Shown here piece after piece: positions 49,780-58,099 of a stretch of DNA of 64,000 bases; the stretch's first letter is position 1; each line of letters opens with the position of its first letter. Where the stretch lies: NCBI GenBank assembly GCA_949295465.1, contig CASFKY010000009.1, positions 61,012-125,011 of the forward strand, in the 5' to 3' direction. The notes under the pieces were generated by a model that was not told the origin of the DNA, searched no databases, and saw nothing but the letters and a program-made list of their open reading frames with translations. The position numbers and the translations under genes are program-made. Origin of the DNA: an uncultured Oscillospiraceae bacterium. GTDB lineage: Bacteria; Bacillota; Clostridia; Oscillospirales; Ruminococcaceae.

Positions 49780-51210
49780 TCAGTTCAGCACAATGGCGTT
49801 GACAGCCTCCACCAGGTCCATCACGCTGCTGCGTTTTACCAGACAGAGGGGCTCGCCGTCCACCACGGCCAGGCAGTCGCTGCCGCCGCATCGGTACAGG
49901 TTCACCTGGATGCGGGTGTCCTCCTCCCCTTCCAGGTAGAGGGTGAGGCCGATCTCCAGTTTTTCGCCCGGCTCCTCATCGGTGAAGGTGTCGGCGCTGA
50001 GGGCCTCCAGTGCGTCCGGGAAGTCCTCGCTTTTCAGCTCCTCTTCTCCATACTGATAGGTGCGGTCCTCCCCTTCTCCCTGGGCGGTGATGGTGTAGCT
50101 CTCGTCCTCCAGCTGGATGTCTACCTGGCGGATCTGGTCCAGATCGGCGGGGAGCATCTGGGAGTGGCGCAGATCGTCAAAAGAGGATTCCATCAGAGCC
50201 TGGTAGCTGTCGGAATCCAGATGATAGAGGATCTGGGAATCCCCCACCCGGGCGTAGGCGGTGATCTCCTCCTCTTCTTCCTCATCCTGCGAGCTGCTCT
50301 CTGCCTCCTCTTCGCTTTCCGCCCGGGCCTTTTCCTCCGGGTCCCGGCTGATGTGCAGCACAAAGGTATCCTCGAAGCTCTCACCCTCCTCGTCCTGCCC
50401 GGTGTAGGCCACCTGGACGGTCAGGTCCGGGTCATCCAGGCCGCAGTCCGCAATCTCCTCCTCGGTGGCGTTGTAGCTCAGGTAGTCGGTAAGGCCCAGG
50501 GCGCTGAGGGTATCCAGGTAATCCTCCACCTTGTCGGTGTCCAGAGGCTGGTTCTGCCCGTCCTGCTGGGTGAAGTAGATGTCCTCCTCCCGGTAGGTGT
50601 CGGCGGTGTTGTCCTCCTGCTTCTGGATCTGGTAATTCTCCTCTTCCGAGCCGGAGAAATCGATCTGGGACACCTCCTCAAACTGGGGCACCTCGTCGTT
50701 GAGGATCACATCCTTCAGCTCGGCGTCAAAGGTGTCCAGAGGGTCCTGGGTGACCAGGTAGACGTTGCCGTCCCCGATGGACACATACCGCTGGGAGTCC
50801 ATGGTGCTGTAATCCCCCAGCAGGATCTCCGTGGTGCCCTCCTCCGTCTCGATCTGGATGGTGCACACCGGGTCATCCAGGCCGTACTGGCCCAGATCCT
50901 CCGGCGATTCGATGATGAAGGCCGCCCCGAACTGGCTGAACAGGTCCAGCATTTCCTCCAGTTTTTCCCCGTCCACCGGGAAGGCCTCGTCCTCATCATA
51001 AACCCAGCTCTCATCCTTGTGGAAGGCCAGGGACTGGGTCTCGTTCTCCCAGGATACCGCCTGCACCGAGTCCACCGGGATTTCCAGGACGGTTTCGCCG
51101 CTGGTCTGGATGTCTTCCTGCCGCTGCTGGTAGCGGCTGAGGACGAAGATCAGCAGGCAGACTGCCGCCAGCACCCCCAGCAGAACCCCAAGCCGTTTAG
51201 ACCGATTCAT
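49780..51210 (-). CDS. DUF4340 domain-containing protein of a Gld-type ABC system
   Basis: A 476-residue membrane-anchored protein: one helix (about 8-25) and a large acidic extracellular part with two DUF4340 blocks (YGLDDPVCTIQIE, about 107; CGLDDPDLTVQVAY, about 257). Around residues 290-315 is a Glu/Ser-rich low-complexity insert (for example SSSQDEEEEEEI). The start lies 14 bases inside gldG. The family regularly sits at the end of gldA-gldF-gldG operons and has no proven biochemical role. It probably forms part of the extracellular portion of that complex. Confidence 0.88.
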   Translation of the reverse strand: MNRSKRLGVLLGVLAAVCLLIFVLSRYQQRQEDIQTSGETVLEIPVDSVQAVSWENETQSLAFHKDESWVYDEDEAFPVDGEKLEEMLDLFSQFGAAFIIESPEDLGQYGLDDPVCTIQIETEEGTTEILLGDYSTMDSQRYVSIGDGNVYLVTQDPLDTFDAELKDVILNDEVPQFEEVSQIDFSGSEEENYQIQKQEDNTADTYREEDIYFTQQDGQNQPLDTDKVEDYLDTLSALGLTDYLSYNATEEEIADCGLDDPDLTVQVAYTGQDEEGESFEDTFVLHISRDPEEKARAESEEEAESSSQDEEEEEEITAYARVGDSQILYHLDSDSYQALMESSFDDLRHSQMLPADLDQIRQVDIQLEDESYTITAQGEGEDRTYQYGEEELKSEDFPDALEALSADTFTDEEPGEKLEIGLTLYLEGEEDTRIQVNLYRCGGSDCLAVVDGEPLCLVKRSSVMDLVEAVNAIVLN

Positions 51211-52666
51211 TTTGCAACCTCCTTCTGCGCAGGACCACCCCGATGCCGATGCCCAGATACAGCAGGGGGAATACCCCGATCATGACCACTTTCAGCAGCG
51301 AGGAAGTGGACGAACTGATGGTGAGATAGTTGTAATTCAGGGACTTGCTGCGGATGGCGATGGCCTCGCTCTCCCCGATCAATTCCGAGAGGGCGTTCAT
51401 GCCCAGATTCACGTTGGCCCCCGAGGAATAGGCGTTGTACATGTCGTCCAGGAAGCTGGAAGAGGAGAACCAGAGGATCTGGCCCGAGTTGCCGCAGTCG
51501 ATGGACACCCCCAGCGCAAAAGGCCCGTCGATGTCTCCCTCCTCCTTCTCGTAGGTCTCCAGGTCATAGCCGGACAGCTTGCTGTAGGCGGCGTCCGAGG
51601 TGGTGAGCAGCTGGTTCACCTCGGTGCGGGATTCGTCCACCGTGAGCCCCGAGGCGATGGGCAGGATGGGATAGTAGTGCTCCTCCATCAGCGAGTCGGT
51701 GACGCCGTTGCTGTTCATGTCCGGCATGAGGGCAAAGGGAGACTGGAAGGCGTAGTGGTCCCGGTCGCCCTCGATCACGATCCCCTCGTTCACCGTCACC
51801 CCGTAGTCGGCCAGCAGGCTGTTGAGATTCTCCAGCTCGGCGCCCTCCACCGGGCCCGCCATCACCAGCAGCTTGCCGCCGGCCTGGGTGTACTGGGCCA
51901 GCATCTCCTTTTCCTCGGCGGAAATATCGCTGGAGGGCGCATGGATCAGCACACAGGCCGCGTCCTCGGGCACCTCATCCACGTTCAGCAGCGAGAGGCT
52001 CTGCACCTCCATGTTGTCCTTCTCGATCTGGTCGCTGAAGGTGGAGGGCAGCTCCGCCTCTCCGTGGCCCTCCAGGGTGTAGATCTGGGGCTGCTCCTCA
52101 CTGACCACATAGTCGATGGCCGAGGTGATGGCGCCCTCCCCATCAAAGGAGGTGTTGTAGGTGTATGAGTACATGTCCGCCTCGCTCACATAGATGTCGT
52201 CATAGCCGATAAAGCGGCTCTTGTCCCCGCACTCCACCACCAGGCTGTTGTTCTGCACCGTCTCGTCGGTGTACTGCTCGGCAAAGGTGGGGTAGACATC
52301 CGGGTTTTTCTTCACCACCGTGATGTGGTCCGACAGACTGTCGTACTTGTCCAGCAGGTTTTCGATCACATCGTCCTCCTCGCCGGCCTGGACGATCCAG
52401 TAGATGGTCACATCCTGCTGCAGGGCGTTCACCACCACCTTGGTGTTGCTGGTGATGGAGTAGAGCTTGGTGGCGCTGATGTCAAACCGGGTCCAGCCGG
52501 CAGGCAGCAGGCCGGCCAGCACGTTCACCGCGATCACCAGCGCCAGCACCACCGCCGTCAGGGCCAGGGAATAAGAGCCCCCTTGAAAGGCGATGCGGCT
52601 GCCGGCAGCCGGGGCGGGCCGGGAGCTCTTTTGAGCCAGCCGGGAAAAGGGATTTTGTTTTTTCAT
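51197..52666 (-). CDS. GldG-like ABC auxiliary protein
   Basis: A 489-residue protein with an N-terminal helix (about 32-54), an extracellular GldG/IFT52-like domain (about 60-430) and a C-terminal helix (about 460-480) followed by RRRR. Visible family segments are RFDISATKLYSIT (about 60-72), IYTLEGHGE (about 195-203) and the LVMAGPVEG strand. It overlaps the permease stop by one base (TGATG) and the DUF4340 gene by 14. In Bacteroidetes the homologues support gliding and type IX secretion; in Firmicutes the substrate is unknown. Confidence 0.87.
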   Translation of the reverse strand: MKKQNPFSRLAQKSSRPAPAAGSRIAFQGGSYSLALTAVVLALVIAVNVLAGLLPAGWTRFDISATKLYSITSNTKVVVNALQQDVTIYWIVQAGEEDDVIENLLDKYDSLSDHITVVKKNPDVYPTFAEQYTDETVQNNSLVVECGDKSRFIGYDDIYVSEADMYSYTYNTSFDGEGAITSAIDYVVSEEQPQIYTLEGHGEAELPSTFSDQIEKDNMEVQSLSLLNVDEVPEDAACVLIHAPSSDISAEEKEMLAQYTQAGGKLLVMAGPVEGAELENLNSLLADYGVTVNEGIVIEGDRDHYAFQSPFALMPDMNSNGVTDSLMEEHYYPILPIASGLTVDESRTEVNQLLTTSDAAYSKLSGYDLETYEKEEGDIDGPFALGVSIDCGNSGQILWFSSSSFLDDMYNAYSSGANVNLGMNALSELIGESEAIAIRSKSLNYNYLTISSSTSSLLKVVMIGVFPLLYLGIGIGVVLRRRRLQNESV

Positions 52667-53529
52667 CAGTTGTACCTCCTCTTTTCCAGGGACTGGACCG
52701 ACAAAAACAGGAACAGCACAATGAGGCTGAAATAGTAGACGAGGGCCGTGAGGTCGAACATCCCGTTCACGAAAGTGTTGAACCGCTCGAAGAGGGAGAG
52801 GGTCTTCATCACCTGGGGCAGGAGCCCCTCAAAAGCGGTTCCGTCCAAAAAATAGAGCAGCATCATCCCGGCAATGAGGGCCAGGCAGACCCCGAAGGCC
52901 AGGTTCTCGTTGCGGGTCAGGTGGCGGATCACCACTCCCAGCACCAGCACCAGTACCAGCAGCACCGCCACCGACCCCAGCGCCGTGGAGGACACATACT
53001 CCGACAGGCTGACGCTGTAGTAGTTGAGCAGGATCACCGCAATGCCCACCCCGGCGGCCAGGCCCTGGTTTTCGGTGAGGGAGGAGATGAACACCCCCAC
53101 CGCGATGAGGGCGGCCCCCAGCACAAAGAAGGCCAGGATGGAGCCGTAGGAGGTGGGCAGGTACACATCCCCGAACTGGGAAAACGGCAGCGGATACACC
53201 GAGATGACGGCCAGCGGGATGAGATAGAGGATCAGCAGAGCCAGATATTTGCCCAGGATCACCTGAAAAGTGGTGATGGGCAGGGAGTAAAGCAGCTGGT
53301 CGGTCTTCTGCTTTTTCTCCTCGGCGATGACCCGCATGGTGAGGATGGGCACGATCACCACAAAGATCAGGCTGCCGAAGCTGAGCACATACTCAAAGTT
53401 GCTCACCGCCGCCTGGATGTTGTACAGCACCGCGCCGATGCCCACAAAGGCCAGCAGAAAGGCCCCGAACACATAGGCGGTGAGGGAATGGAAATAGTTT
53501 CGCAGCTCGTGTTTCAGCACAGCGGTCAT
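52666..53529 (-). CDS. ABC-2 type permease, GldF-like
   Basis: A 287-residue permease with six or seven hydrophobic helices, opening KHELRNYFHSLTAYVFGAFLL, typical of ABC-2/NosY/GldF permeases. A short loop VIAEEKKQKTDQLLYSLPIT (about 68-87) probably contacts the ATPase. It overlaps the ATPase by four bases and GldG by one. It forms the membrane channel of an exporter-like complex. Confidence 0.9.
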   Translation of the reverse strand: MTAVLKHELRNYFHSLTAYVFGAFLLAFVGIGAVLYNIQAAVSNFEYVLSFGSLIFVVIVPILTMRVIAEEKKQKTDQLLYSLPITTFQVILGKYLALLILYLIPLAVISVYPLPFSQFGDVYLPTSYGSILAFFVLGAALIAVGVFISSLTENQGLAAGVGIAVILLNYYSVSLSEYVSSTALGSVAVLLVLVLVLGVVIRHLTRNENLAFGVCLALIAGMMLLYFLDGTAFEGLLPQVMKTLSLFERFNTFVNGMFDLTALVYYFSLIVLFLFLSVQSLEKRRYN

Positions 53530-54500
53530 GGGCGCTTCGCCTCTCTTTCTTGGGTTTTGTCCGGGGCCTGCTCGGTCAGCTCCAGGAAGATCTCTTCCAG
53601 GTTGGCCTTTTTCAGGGACATCTCCAGCAGGGGCCGGTTGTGGGAGGCAAAGGCAAAAAAGAGAGCCCGGGAGAGGCCGTAAATGTCCTCCTGCCGGGTG
53701 CGCAGCAGCGCGCTCACCCGGCCCTGACCCTCCCGCTTCAGGCTGAGGGAGGCGATGCCCGGCACCTTTGCCAGAATCTGCCGCACCTGGTCCTCCTCCC
53801 CTTCGGCCAGCAGGGTGATCTCGCCGGGGGCCAGCAGACGCTTTTCCAGATTTTCCGGCTCGTCAAAGGCGATGAGCCGGCCCTTGGAGATGATGAGGAT
53901 CTTTTCGCAGATGGTCTGCACCTCCGAGAGGATGTGGGAGCTGAAGATCACCGTGTGGTCCTTGCCCAGCTCCCGGATCAGGTCCCGGATCTCGATGATC
54001 TGGATGGGATCCAGCCCTACGGTGGGCTCATCCAGGATGATGACTTTCGGGTTGCCCAGCAGGGCCTGGGCGATGCCCACCCGCTGCTTGTAGCCCTTGG
54101 ATAGGGCCGAGATGCACCGATTGCGCACCCCCTCGATGCGGGTCTGGGCCACCACCCGGCGAATCTGTTCCTCCAGCCGGGCCCCCCGCAGCCCCTTGGC
54201 CTCGCCCACAAAGCGGAGATATTCCAGAGGGGTCTCGTTCATATACAGGGGCGGCTGCTCGGGCAGATAGCCGATCATCCTCTTGGCCTTTTCCGGCTGC
54301 TGGAAAATGTCGTACCCCTCAATTTTTACCTGGCCCTTGGTGGCCGAAAGACACCCGGTCATGATGTTCATGGTGGTGGATTTGCCGGCCCCGTTGGGGC
54401 CCAGAAAGCCGTATACATGGCCTCCCTCGATGGTGAAGGAGAGATCATCCACCGCCATAAAATCGCCGTAGCACTTTGTCAGGTGTTCCACTGTGATCAT
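53526..54500 (-). CDS. ABC transporter ATP-binding protein, GldA-like
   Basis: A 324-residue ATPase of the ABC-2 group. Walker A is GPNGAGKS (about 35-42), the signature LSKGYKQR (about 133-140), Walker B VIILDEP (about 153-159), and the switch His lies in FSSHIL. The C-terminal 90 residues are the extra domain found in GldA/CcmA-like ATPases. The start at 54500 follows AAGGAGG; an N-terminal extension of 35 residues is not supported. It is the first gene of the four-gene operon gldA-gldF-gldG-DUF4340. Confidence 0.92.
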   Translation of the reverse strand: MITVEHLTKCYGDFMAVDDLSFTIEGGHVYGFLGPNGAGKSTTMNIMTGCLSATKGQVKIEGYDIFQQPEKAKRMIGYLPEQPPLYMNETPLEYLRFVGEAKGLRGARLEEQIRRVVAQTRIEGVRNRCISALSKGYKQRVGIAQALLGNPKVIILDEPTVGLDPIQIIEIRDLIRELGKDHTVIFSSHILSEVQTICEKILIISKGRLIAFDEPENLEKRLLAPGEITLLAEGEEDQVRQILAKVPGIASLSLKREGQGRVSALLRTRQEDIYGLSRALFFAFASHNRPLLEMSLKKANLEEIFLELTEQAPDKTQEREAKRP

Positions 54501-54603
54501 CAGGCGACCTCCTTGTTGTTTTGGGCTTCTCGTTTTGCCCTGGCGTTCGGTGCCATTATAGAGGCCAAACCTGAAATCCCCCTGAAAAAACCGCTTCAAG
54601 GAC

Positions 54604-54638
54604 AAAAAAAGAGCGGCCTGCCATCCGACAGACCGCTT
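54604..54638 (-). terminator. Terminator of the OmpR-type two-component operon
   Basis: AGCGGTCTGTC and GGCAGGCCGCT pair with two G-T pairs; seven T follow on the minus strand. Confidence 0.88.
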
Positions 54639-54680
54639 GGAGCCGCCTCCTTGTCAGGCCGGCATCCGAGGAAAAAATTT

Positions 54681-55892
54681 TTAGCTGGTGCAGGGCAGTT
54701 CCACCAAGAAGCGATTGAATCCATCCTCACTCCGGGCCCAGATCCTGCCCTTGTGGCGGGCCAGGATGCTGCGGGCGATGGAGAGTCCCAGCCCGAAGCT
54801 GCCGCTGCGGCTGCGGGCCGGGTCGGCCCGATAGAACCGCTGGAACAGGCGGGGCAGGTCCTCGGGGGAGATGGGCGGGCCCTGGTTTGCCACCGTGAGC
54901 AGGCAGCGCCCCCGGCCCTGACGGCACAGTTCCACCCGGACCTGCCCGCCCGGGCTGGCATATTTTTGGGCGTTGTCCAAAAGGATCTCCACCACCTGGC
55001 CCAGCTGGGCCGCTTCGCCCCAAAGGCAAATTCCCTCCTCCACCTCCACCTGCAAATTCAGCCCCTTCTCAAAAAACACCGACTCAAAGGGCAGCGCCGT
55101 CCGGCTCACCAGGCTGCTCCAGTCCACCGGGGCAAAGGCCAGCCCCGGCTCGGCGCTGTCCGCCCGGGCCAGCTCCAGCATCTGCTCGATGAGCTTTTTC
55201 ATCTGGGCGGACATCACCAGGATGCCGTCCAGGAATTCGGCCTGCTTGTGCCCGTCACAGCCCGGCCCGGCCATCAGCTGGGCGCTGGTCATAATGACGG
55301 TGAGGGGGGTTTTCAGCTCGTGGGAGGCCGCCGCCACAAACTGGCGCTGCTCTTTCCAGGCCTGTTCCACCGGCCGCACCGCCCACTTGGAGAGCAGGAT
55401 GCTGGCCCACAAAAAGCCCAAAAAACTCACCCCGCCCAGCACAAGGCTGGTTTTGAAGAGACCGTCCAGCGTGGCCCGTTCGCTGGAAATATCCGCAAAG
55501 ACCACCGAGCGGACCTGGGGAGTGTCAAACCGATAATACCGCAGGTCGTACTCCTTCAGCACTCCCAATTTCTGGGGGGAAGCCAGGGCCGCCCGGGCCA
55601 GCCCGCCCAGAAATTCCCGGTCGGACAGATCGTAATATCCCCCGCCTGTGTCCAGCAGATCCCCCGCCGGGTCCATTTGCAGGGTGAAAAAGGGCAGCCG
55701 CACGCTGTCGTCCGCCACCCCCGGCGCCTCCAGGCGGAAGGGCTGGGCGGCAATATCCTGCATCATGTGGATGCTCTCCCGCTCCAGGTTGGCGCTGGTA
55801 AAGTAGAAGATCAGCCCGAACACCGCCCCCAGCAGAATGGTGACCACGCTCATGTTGATGAGCACGAATTTCAGTCTGAGTTTTCGGATCAT
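54681..55892 (-). CDS. Sensor histidine kinase (HisKA type)
   Basis: A 403-residue kinase with two membrane helices (about 10-32 and 147-167) enclosing an extracellular domain of about 115 residues. The phosphoacceptor is in AAASHELKTPLTVI (about 190), with N box ILLDNAQKYA (about 308) and G box GSFGLGLSIARS (about 366-377). It overlaps its response regulator by four bases. The ligand is unknown. Because the Gld operon lies directly downstream on the same strand, the pair could regulate it, though a terminator separates them. Confidence 0.93.
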   Translation of the reverse strand: MIRKLRLKFVLINMSVVTILLGAVFGLIFYFTSANLERESIHMMQDIAAQPFRLEAPGVADDSVRLPFFTLQMDPAGDLLDTGGGYYDLSDREFLGGLARAALASPQKLGVLKEYDLRYYRFDTPQVRSVVFADISSERATLDGLFKTSLVLGGVSFLGFLWASILLSKWAVRPVEQAWKEQRQFVAAASHELKTPLTVIMTSAQLMAGPGCDGHKQAEFLDGILVMSAQMKKLIEQMLELARADSAEPGLAFAPVDWSSLVSRTALPFESVFFEKGLNLQVEVEEGICLWGEAAQLGQVVEILLDNAQKYASPGGQVRVELCRQGRGRCLLTVANQGPPISPEDLPRLFQRFYRADPARSRSGSFGLGLSIARSILARHKGRIWARSEDGFNRFLVELPCTS

Positions 55893-56563
55893 TCCGCACC
55901 CGCCTCCAGATGATAGCCCAGCCGGCGGATCGCCTCGATGCGCACATCAGAGCCGATGCTGGCCAGTTTTTTGCGCAGAAAGCCGATGTACACCTCCACA
56001 TGGTTTTCCACTGCGTTGGAATCGTACCCCCACACCCGGGCCAGCAGGGTCTCTTTGGAGACGTTCTTTTCCCCTGCGCCAAAGAGATACCGCAGGATGT
56101 CGAATTCCCGGGCGGAGAGCCGCACGCTCTTCTCCCCGCACACCAGAGTGGCGCTGGCCAAATCCAGGATGGTGTTGCCGAAGCGCATCTCCTCCACCTG
56201 TCCCCCCTGCCGGCGCAGCAGCGCGTTTACGCAGGCCAGCAGCTCCCGCACATCAAAGGGCTTGGTCAGATAATAGTCGGCCCCCGCGTTCAGCCCGGTG
56301 ATCCGATCTTCCAGGCCGGATTTGGCCGTCAGCATCAAGATTGGGGTGTTCAGGTGCTGCCCCCGCACCCGCCGGGCCAGCTGGTAGCCGTCCATCCCCG
56401 GCATCATCACATCCAGGATCAGCAGGTCATACACCCCCAGCCGGGCGTATTCCAGGCCGGTTTCTCCCTCATAGGCCACGTCGGTCTCAAACCCTTTTTC
56501 CCGCAGCAGCTCTGCGATGGAATCGGTCAGCAGCCTCTCGTCCTCCACAATCAGGACCCTCAC
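55889..56563 (-). CDS. OmpR/PhoB-family response regulator
   Basis: A 224-residue regulator: receiver domain (about 1-118) with phospho-Asp in LLILDVMMPGMDG (about 51) and Lys in YLTKPF, then a winged helix (about 128-220; LSAREFDILRYLF, VEVYIGFLRKKL). The GTG start follows AGAGGAGGG. Two direct repeats of TTTCAGC with an 11-base period sit over the -35 of its own promoter, the usual arrangement for this family, so the operon is probably self-activated. Confidence 0.94.
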   Translation of the reverse strand: MRVLIVEDERLLTDSIAELLREKGFETDVAYEGETGLEYARLGVYDLLILDVMMPGMDGYQLARRVRGQHLNTPILMLTAKSGLEDRITGLNAGADYYLTKPFDVRELLACVNALLRRQGGQVEEMRFGNTILDLASATLVCGEKSVRLSAREFDILRYLFGAGEKNVSKETLLARVWGYDSNAVENHVEVYIGFLRKKLASIGSDVRIEAIRRLGYHLEAGAE

Positions 56564-56583
56564 GGCAATCCCTCCTCTTTTTC

Positions 56584-56621
56584 ATTATATCGTACCGTTT
56601 TTTGCTGAAAGGAAGCTGAAA
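56584..56621 (-). promoter_or_regulatory. Autoregulated promoter with OmpR-type direct repeats
   Basis: On the minus strand, TTTCAGC-N4-TTTCAGC (56604-56621) overlaps the -35 position, and a perfect TATAAT follows (56584-56589). The -35 itself is poor, which fits activation by a bound regulator. Confidence 0.6.
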
Positions 56622-56665
56622 GGATTTTTCGCTCTTTTTTCACCTTTGGGCCCCCGAAAACCGCA

Positions 56666-56707
56666 AAACGCGCGGGAGAGTGCCCCGAGGGGGGAACTTC
56701 CCGCGCG
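56666..56707 (-). terminator. Terminator-like hairpin between the RR promoter and the diguanylate cyclase gene
   Basis: CGCGCGGGA...GTGCCCC and GGGG...AACTTCCCGCGCG form a long stem with four T after it on the minus strand, 17 bases past the cyclase stop. Confidence 0.75.
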
Positions 56708-56723
56708 ATGGATGGAAAATGTA

Positions 56724-58085
56724 TTAGAGGAAGCGGATCTGACAGCGGCCCTTGCTGGTGTTTTTTACCTCATAGAGCACCTGGTCCGCCAGGCGGTACA
56801 GCTCCGAAAAGGTACAGGGCCGGCCGCTGCACACCCCGCCCGCCGACAGGGCCGCGTGGGCCGCCGGCCAGCGGGCCTGCATCAGCGCCTCACAGTCCGC
56901 GATGAGCTTGCCGCACTTTTTTTCCAGGGCCGGCAGGTCGCAGGCGTCCGCCACGAACACGGCGAACTCATCGCCTCCCAGCCGGCCGAGAATGTCGGTG
57001 CGGCGGAAAGCCGCCCGCAGCTGGCCGGCAAATTCCCGCAGGGCCTGATCTCCCTGCTGGTGGCCGTAATTGTCGTTGATCTGTTTGAAGTTGTCCAGAT
57101 CGATCATGATGAACAGGTAGTGGGGACACTCTTTCAGGGCCTGCTCGATCCGCTCGGTGCCGGCCTTGCGGTTGTAGATGCCGGTGAGGGGGTCCAGCTC
57201 GGCCTCCTGCTTGAGGTATTTGCGGATGTTTACCTGCTCGGAGATGTCGATGAGCACACTGATGATCACGTTCCGCCCGCTGGCCGAGACCGCCTTGCGG
57301 CCGATGTCGTGGACCCAGAAATAGCTGCCGTCCCGCCGGAGCATCCGATACTCGATCTCATACTGATCCCCTTTGCTCAGAGCCTGGGCCACCGTCTCCT
57401 CCACATAGGCCCGGTCCTTGGGGTGGATGCTGTTGATCACCAGCCCCCCGATGTGCTCTTCCAGCTGCTGATAGCTGTCATAGCCGGCCATCCGCAGCAG
57501 CCGGTTGTTGGCCACATAGAGGGGGTAATCCTTCTCTGCATATCCGCCGATCACGCCTCCGGGCATGATCTGCTCCACGATCTCCAGCAGTTCCCGCTGT
57601 ACCTTCCCGTTGATATCCTCCTCCCCTTCCGAGAGCAGCCGCAGCGGAAAGTAATTGCCGCTGTGGTCCGGCTCGGACACATGCAGCGTCTGGATAAGCC
57701 AGACCCCCTCCTCCCGCTTGAGCTCCGCGGTCAGCCAGATCCTGCATTTCCTGTCCGGCTTTGGGGAGCGGCGCATGGGCAGCCACAGCTCGCAAAAGAA
57801 CCCGCACCCCTCCCCGTGGACCGGCTGCTGGATGCAGCGCACCATCTCATAGGGGATGGGGTCCGGCACAAGGCGCATCTGCCGGCCCATCATGGCGCGC
57901 ATTTCCACCTTGCCCAGAGCCAGTTCCCGGGAGGTGATCCCCACACCGTGGACATGCTCGGACATCAGAGCCACTGTGCCTTCCAGGTCCCGCTGCAAAA
58001 AATACCGGCGCAGGTATTCTTCCAGAATCGCCCTGGCCTCATCCAGAGGACGGGCCTGTTCTTCTTTTTTTTCAGGAGCAGTCAT
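56724..58085 (-). CDS. Diguanylate cyclase with SnoaL/NTF2-like and PAS domains
   Basis: A 453-residue cytoplasmic protein. Residues about 12-130 look like a SnoaL/NTF2-type fold, about 160-285 a PAS domain (YRMLRRDGSYFWVHDIGRK), and about 290-453 a GGDEF domain. The active motif GGDEF is intact (about 374-378), and an inhibitory RRTD site lies just before it, so it should make cyclic di-GMP under product control. It lies 14 bases after the EAL-protein stop and is probably co-transcribed with it. The N-terminal fold assignment is tentative. Confidence 0.9.
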   Translation of the reverse strand: MTAPEKKEEQARPLDEARAILEEYLRRYFLQRDLEGTVALMSEHVHGVGITSRELALGKVEMRAMMGRQMRLVPDPIPYEMVRCIQQPVHGEGCGFFCELWLPMRRSPKPDRKCRIWLTAELKREEGVWLIQTLHVSEPDHSGNYFPLRLLSEGEEDINGKVQRELLEIVEQIMPGGVIGGYAEKDYPLYVANNRLLRMAGYDSYQQLEEHIGGLVINSIHPKDRAYVEETVAQALSKGDQYEIEYRMLRRDGSYFWVHDIGRKAVSASGRNVIISVLIDISEQVNIRKYLKQEAELDPLTGIYNRKAGTERIEQALKECPHYLFIMIDLDNFKQINDNYGHQQGDQALREFAGQLRAAFRRTDILGRLGGDEFAVFVADACDLPALEKKCGKLIADCEALMQARWPAAHAALSAGGVCSGRPCTFSELYRLADQVLYEVKNTSKGRCQIRFL

Positions 58086-58099
58086 AAGATCCCCCCTTG

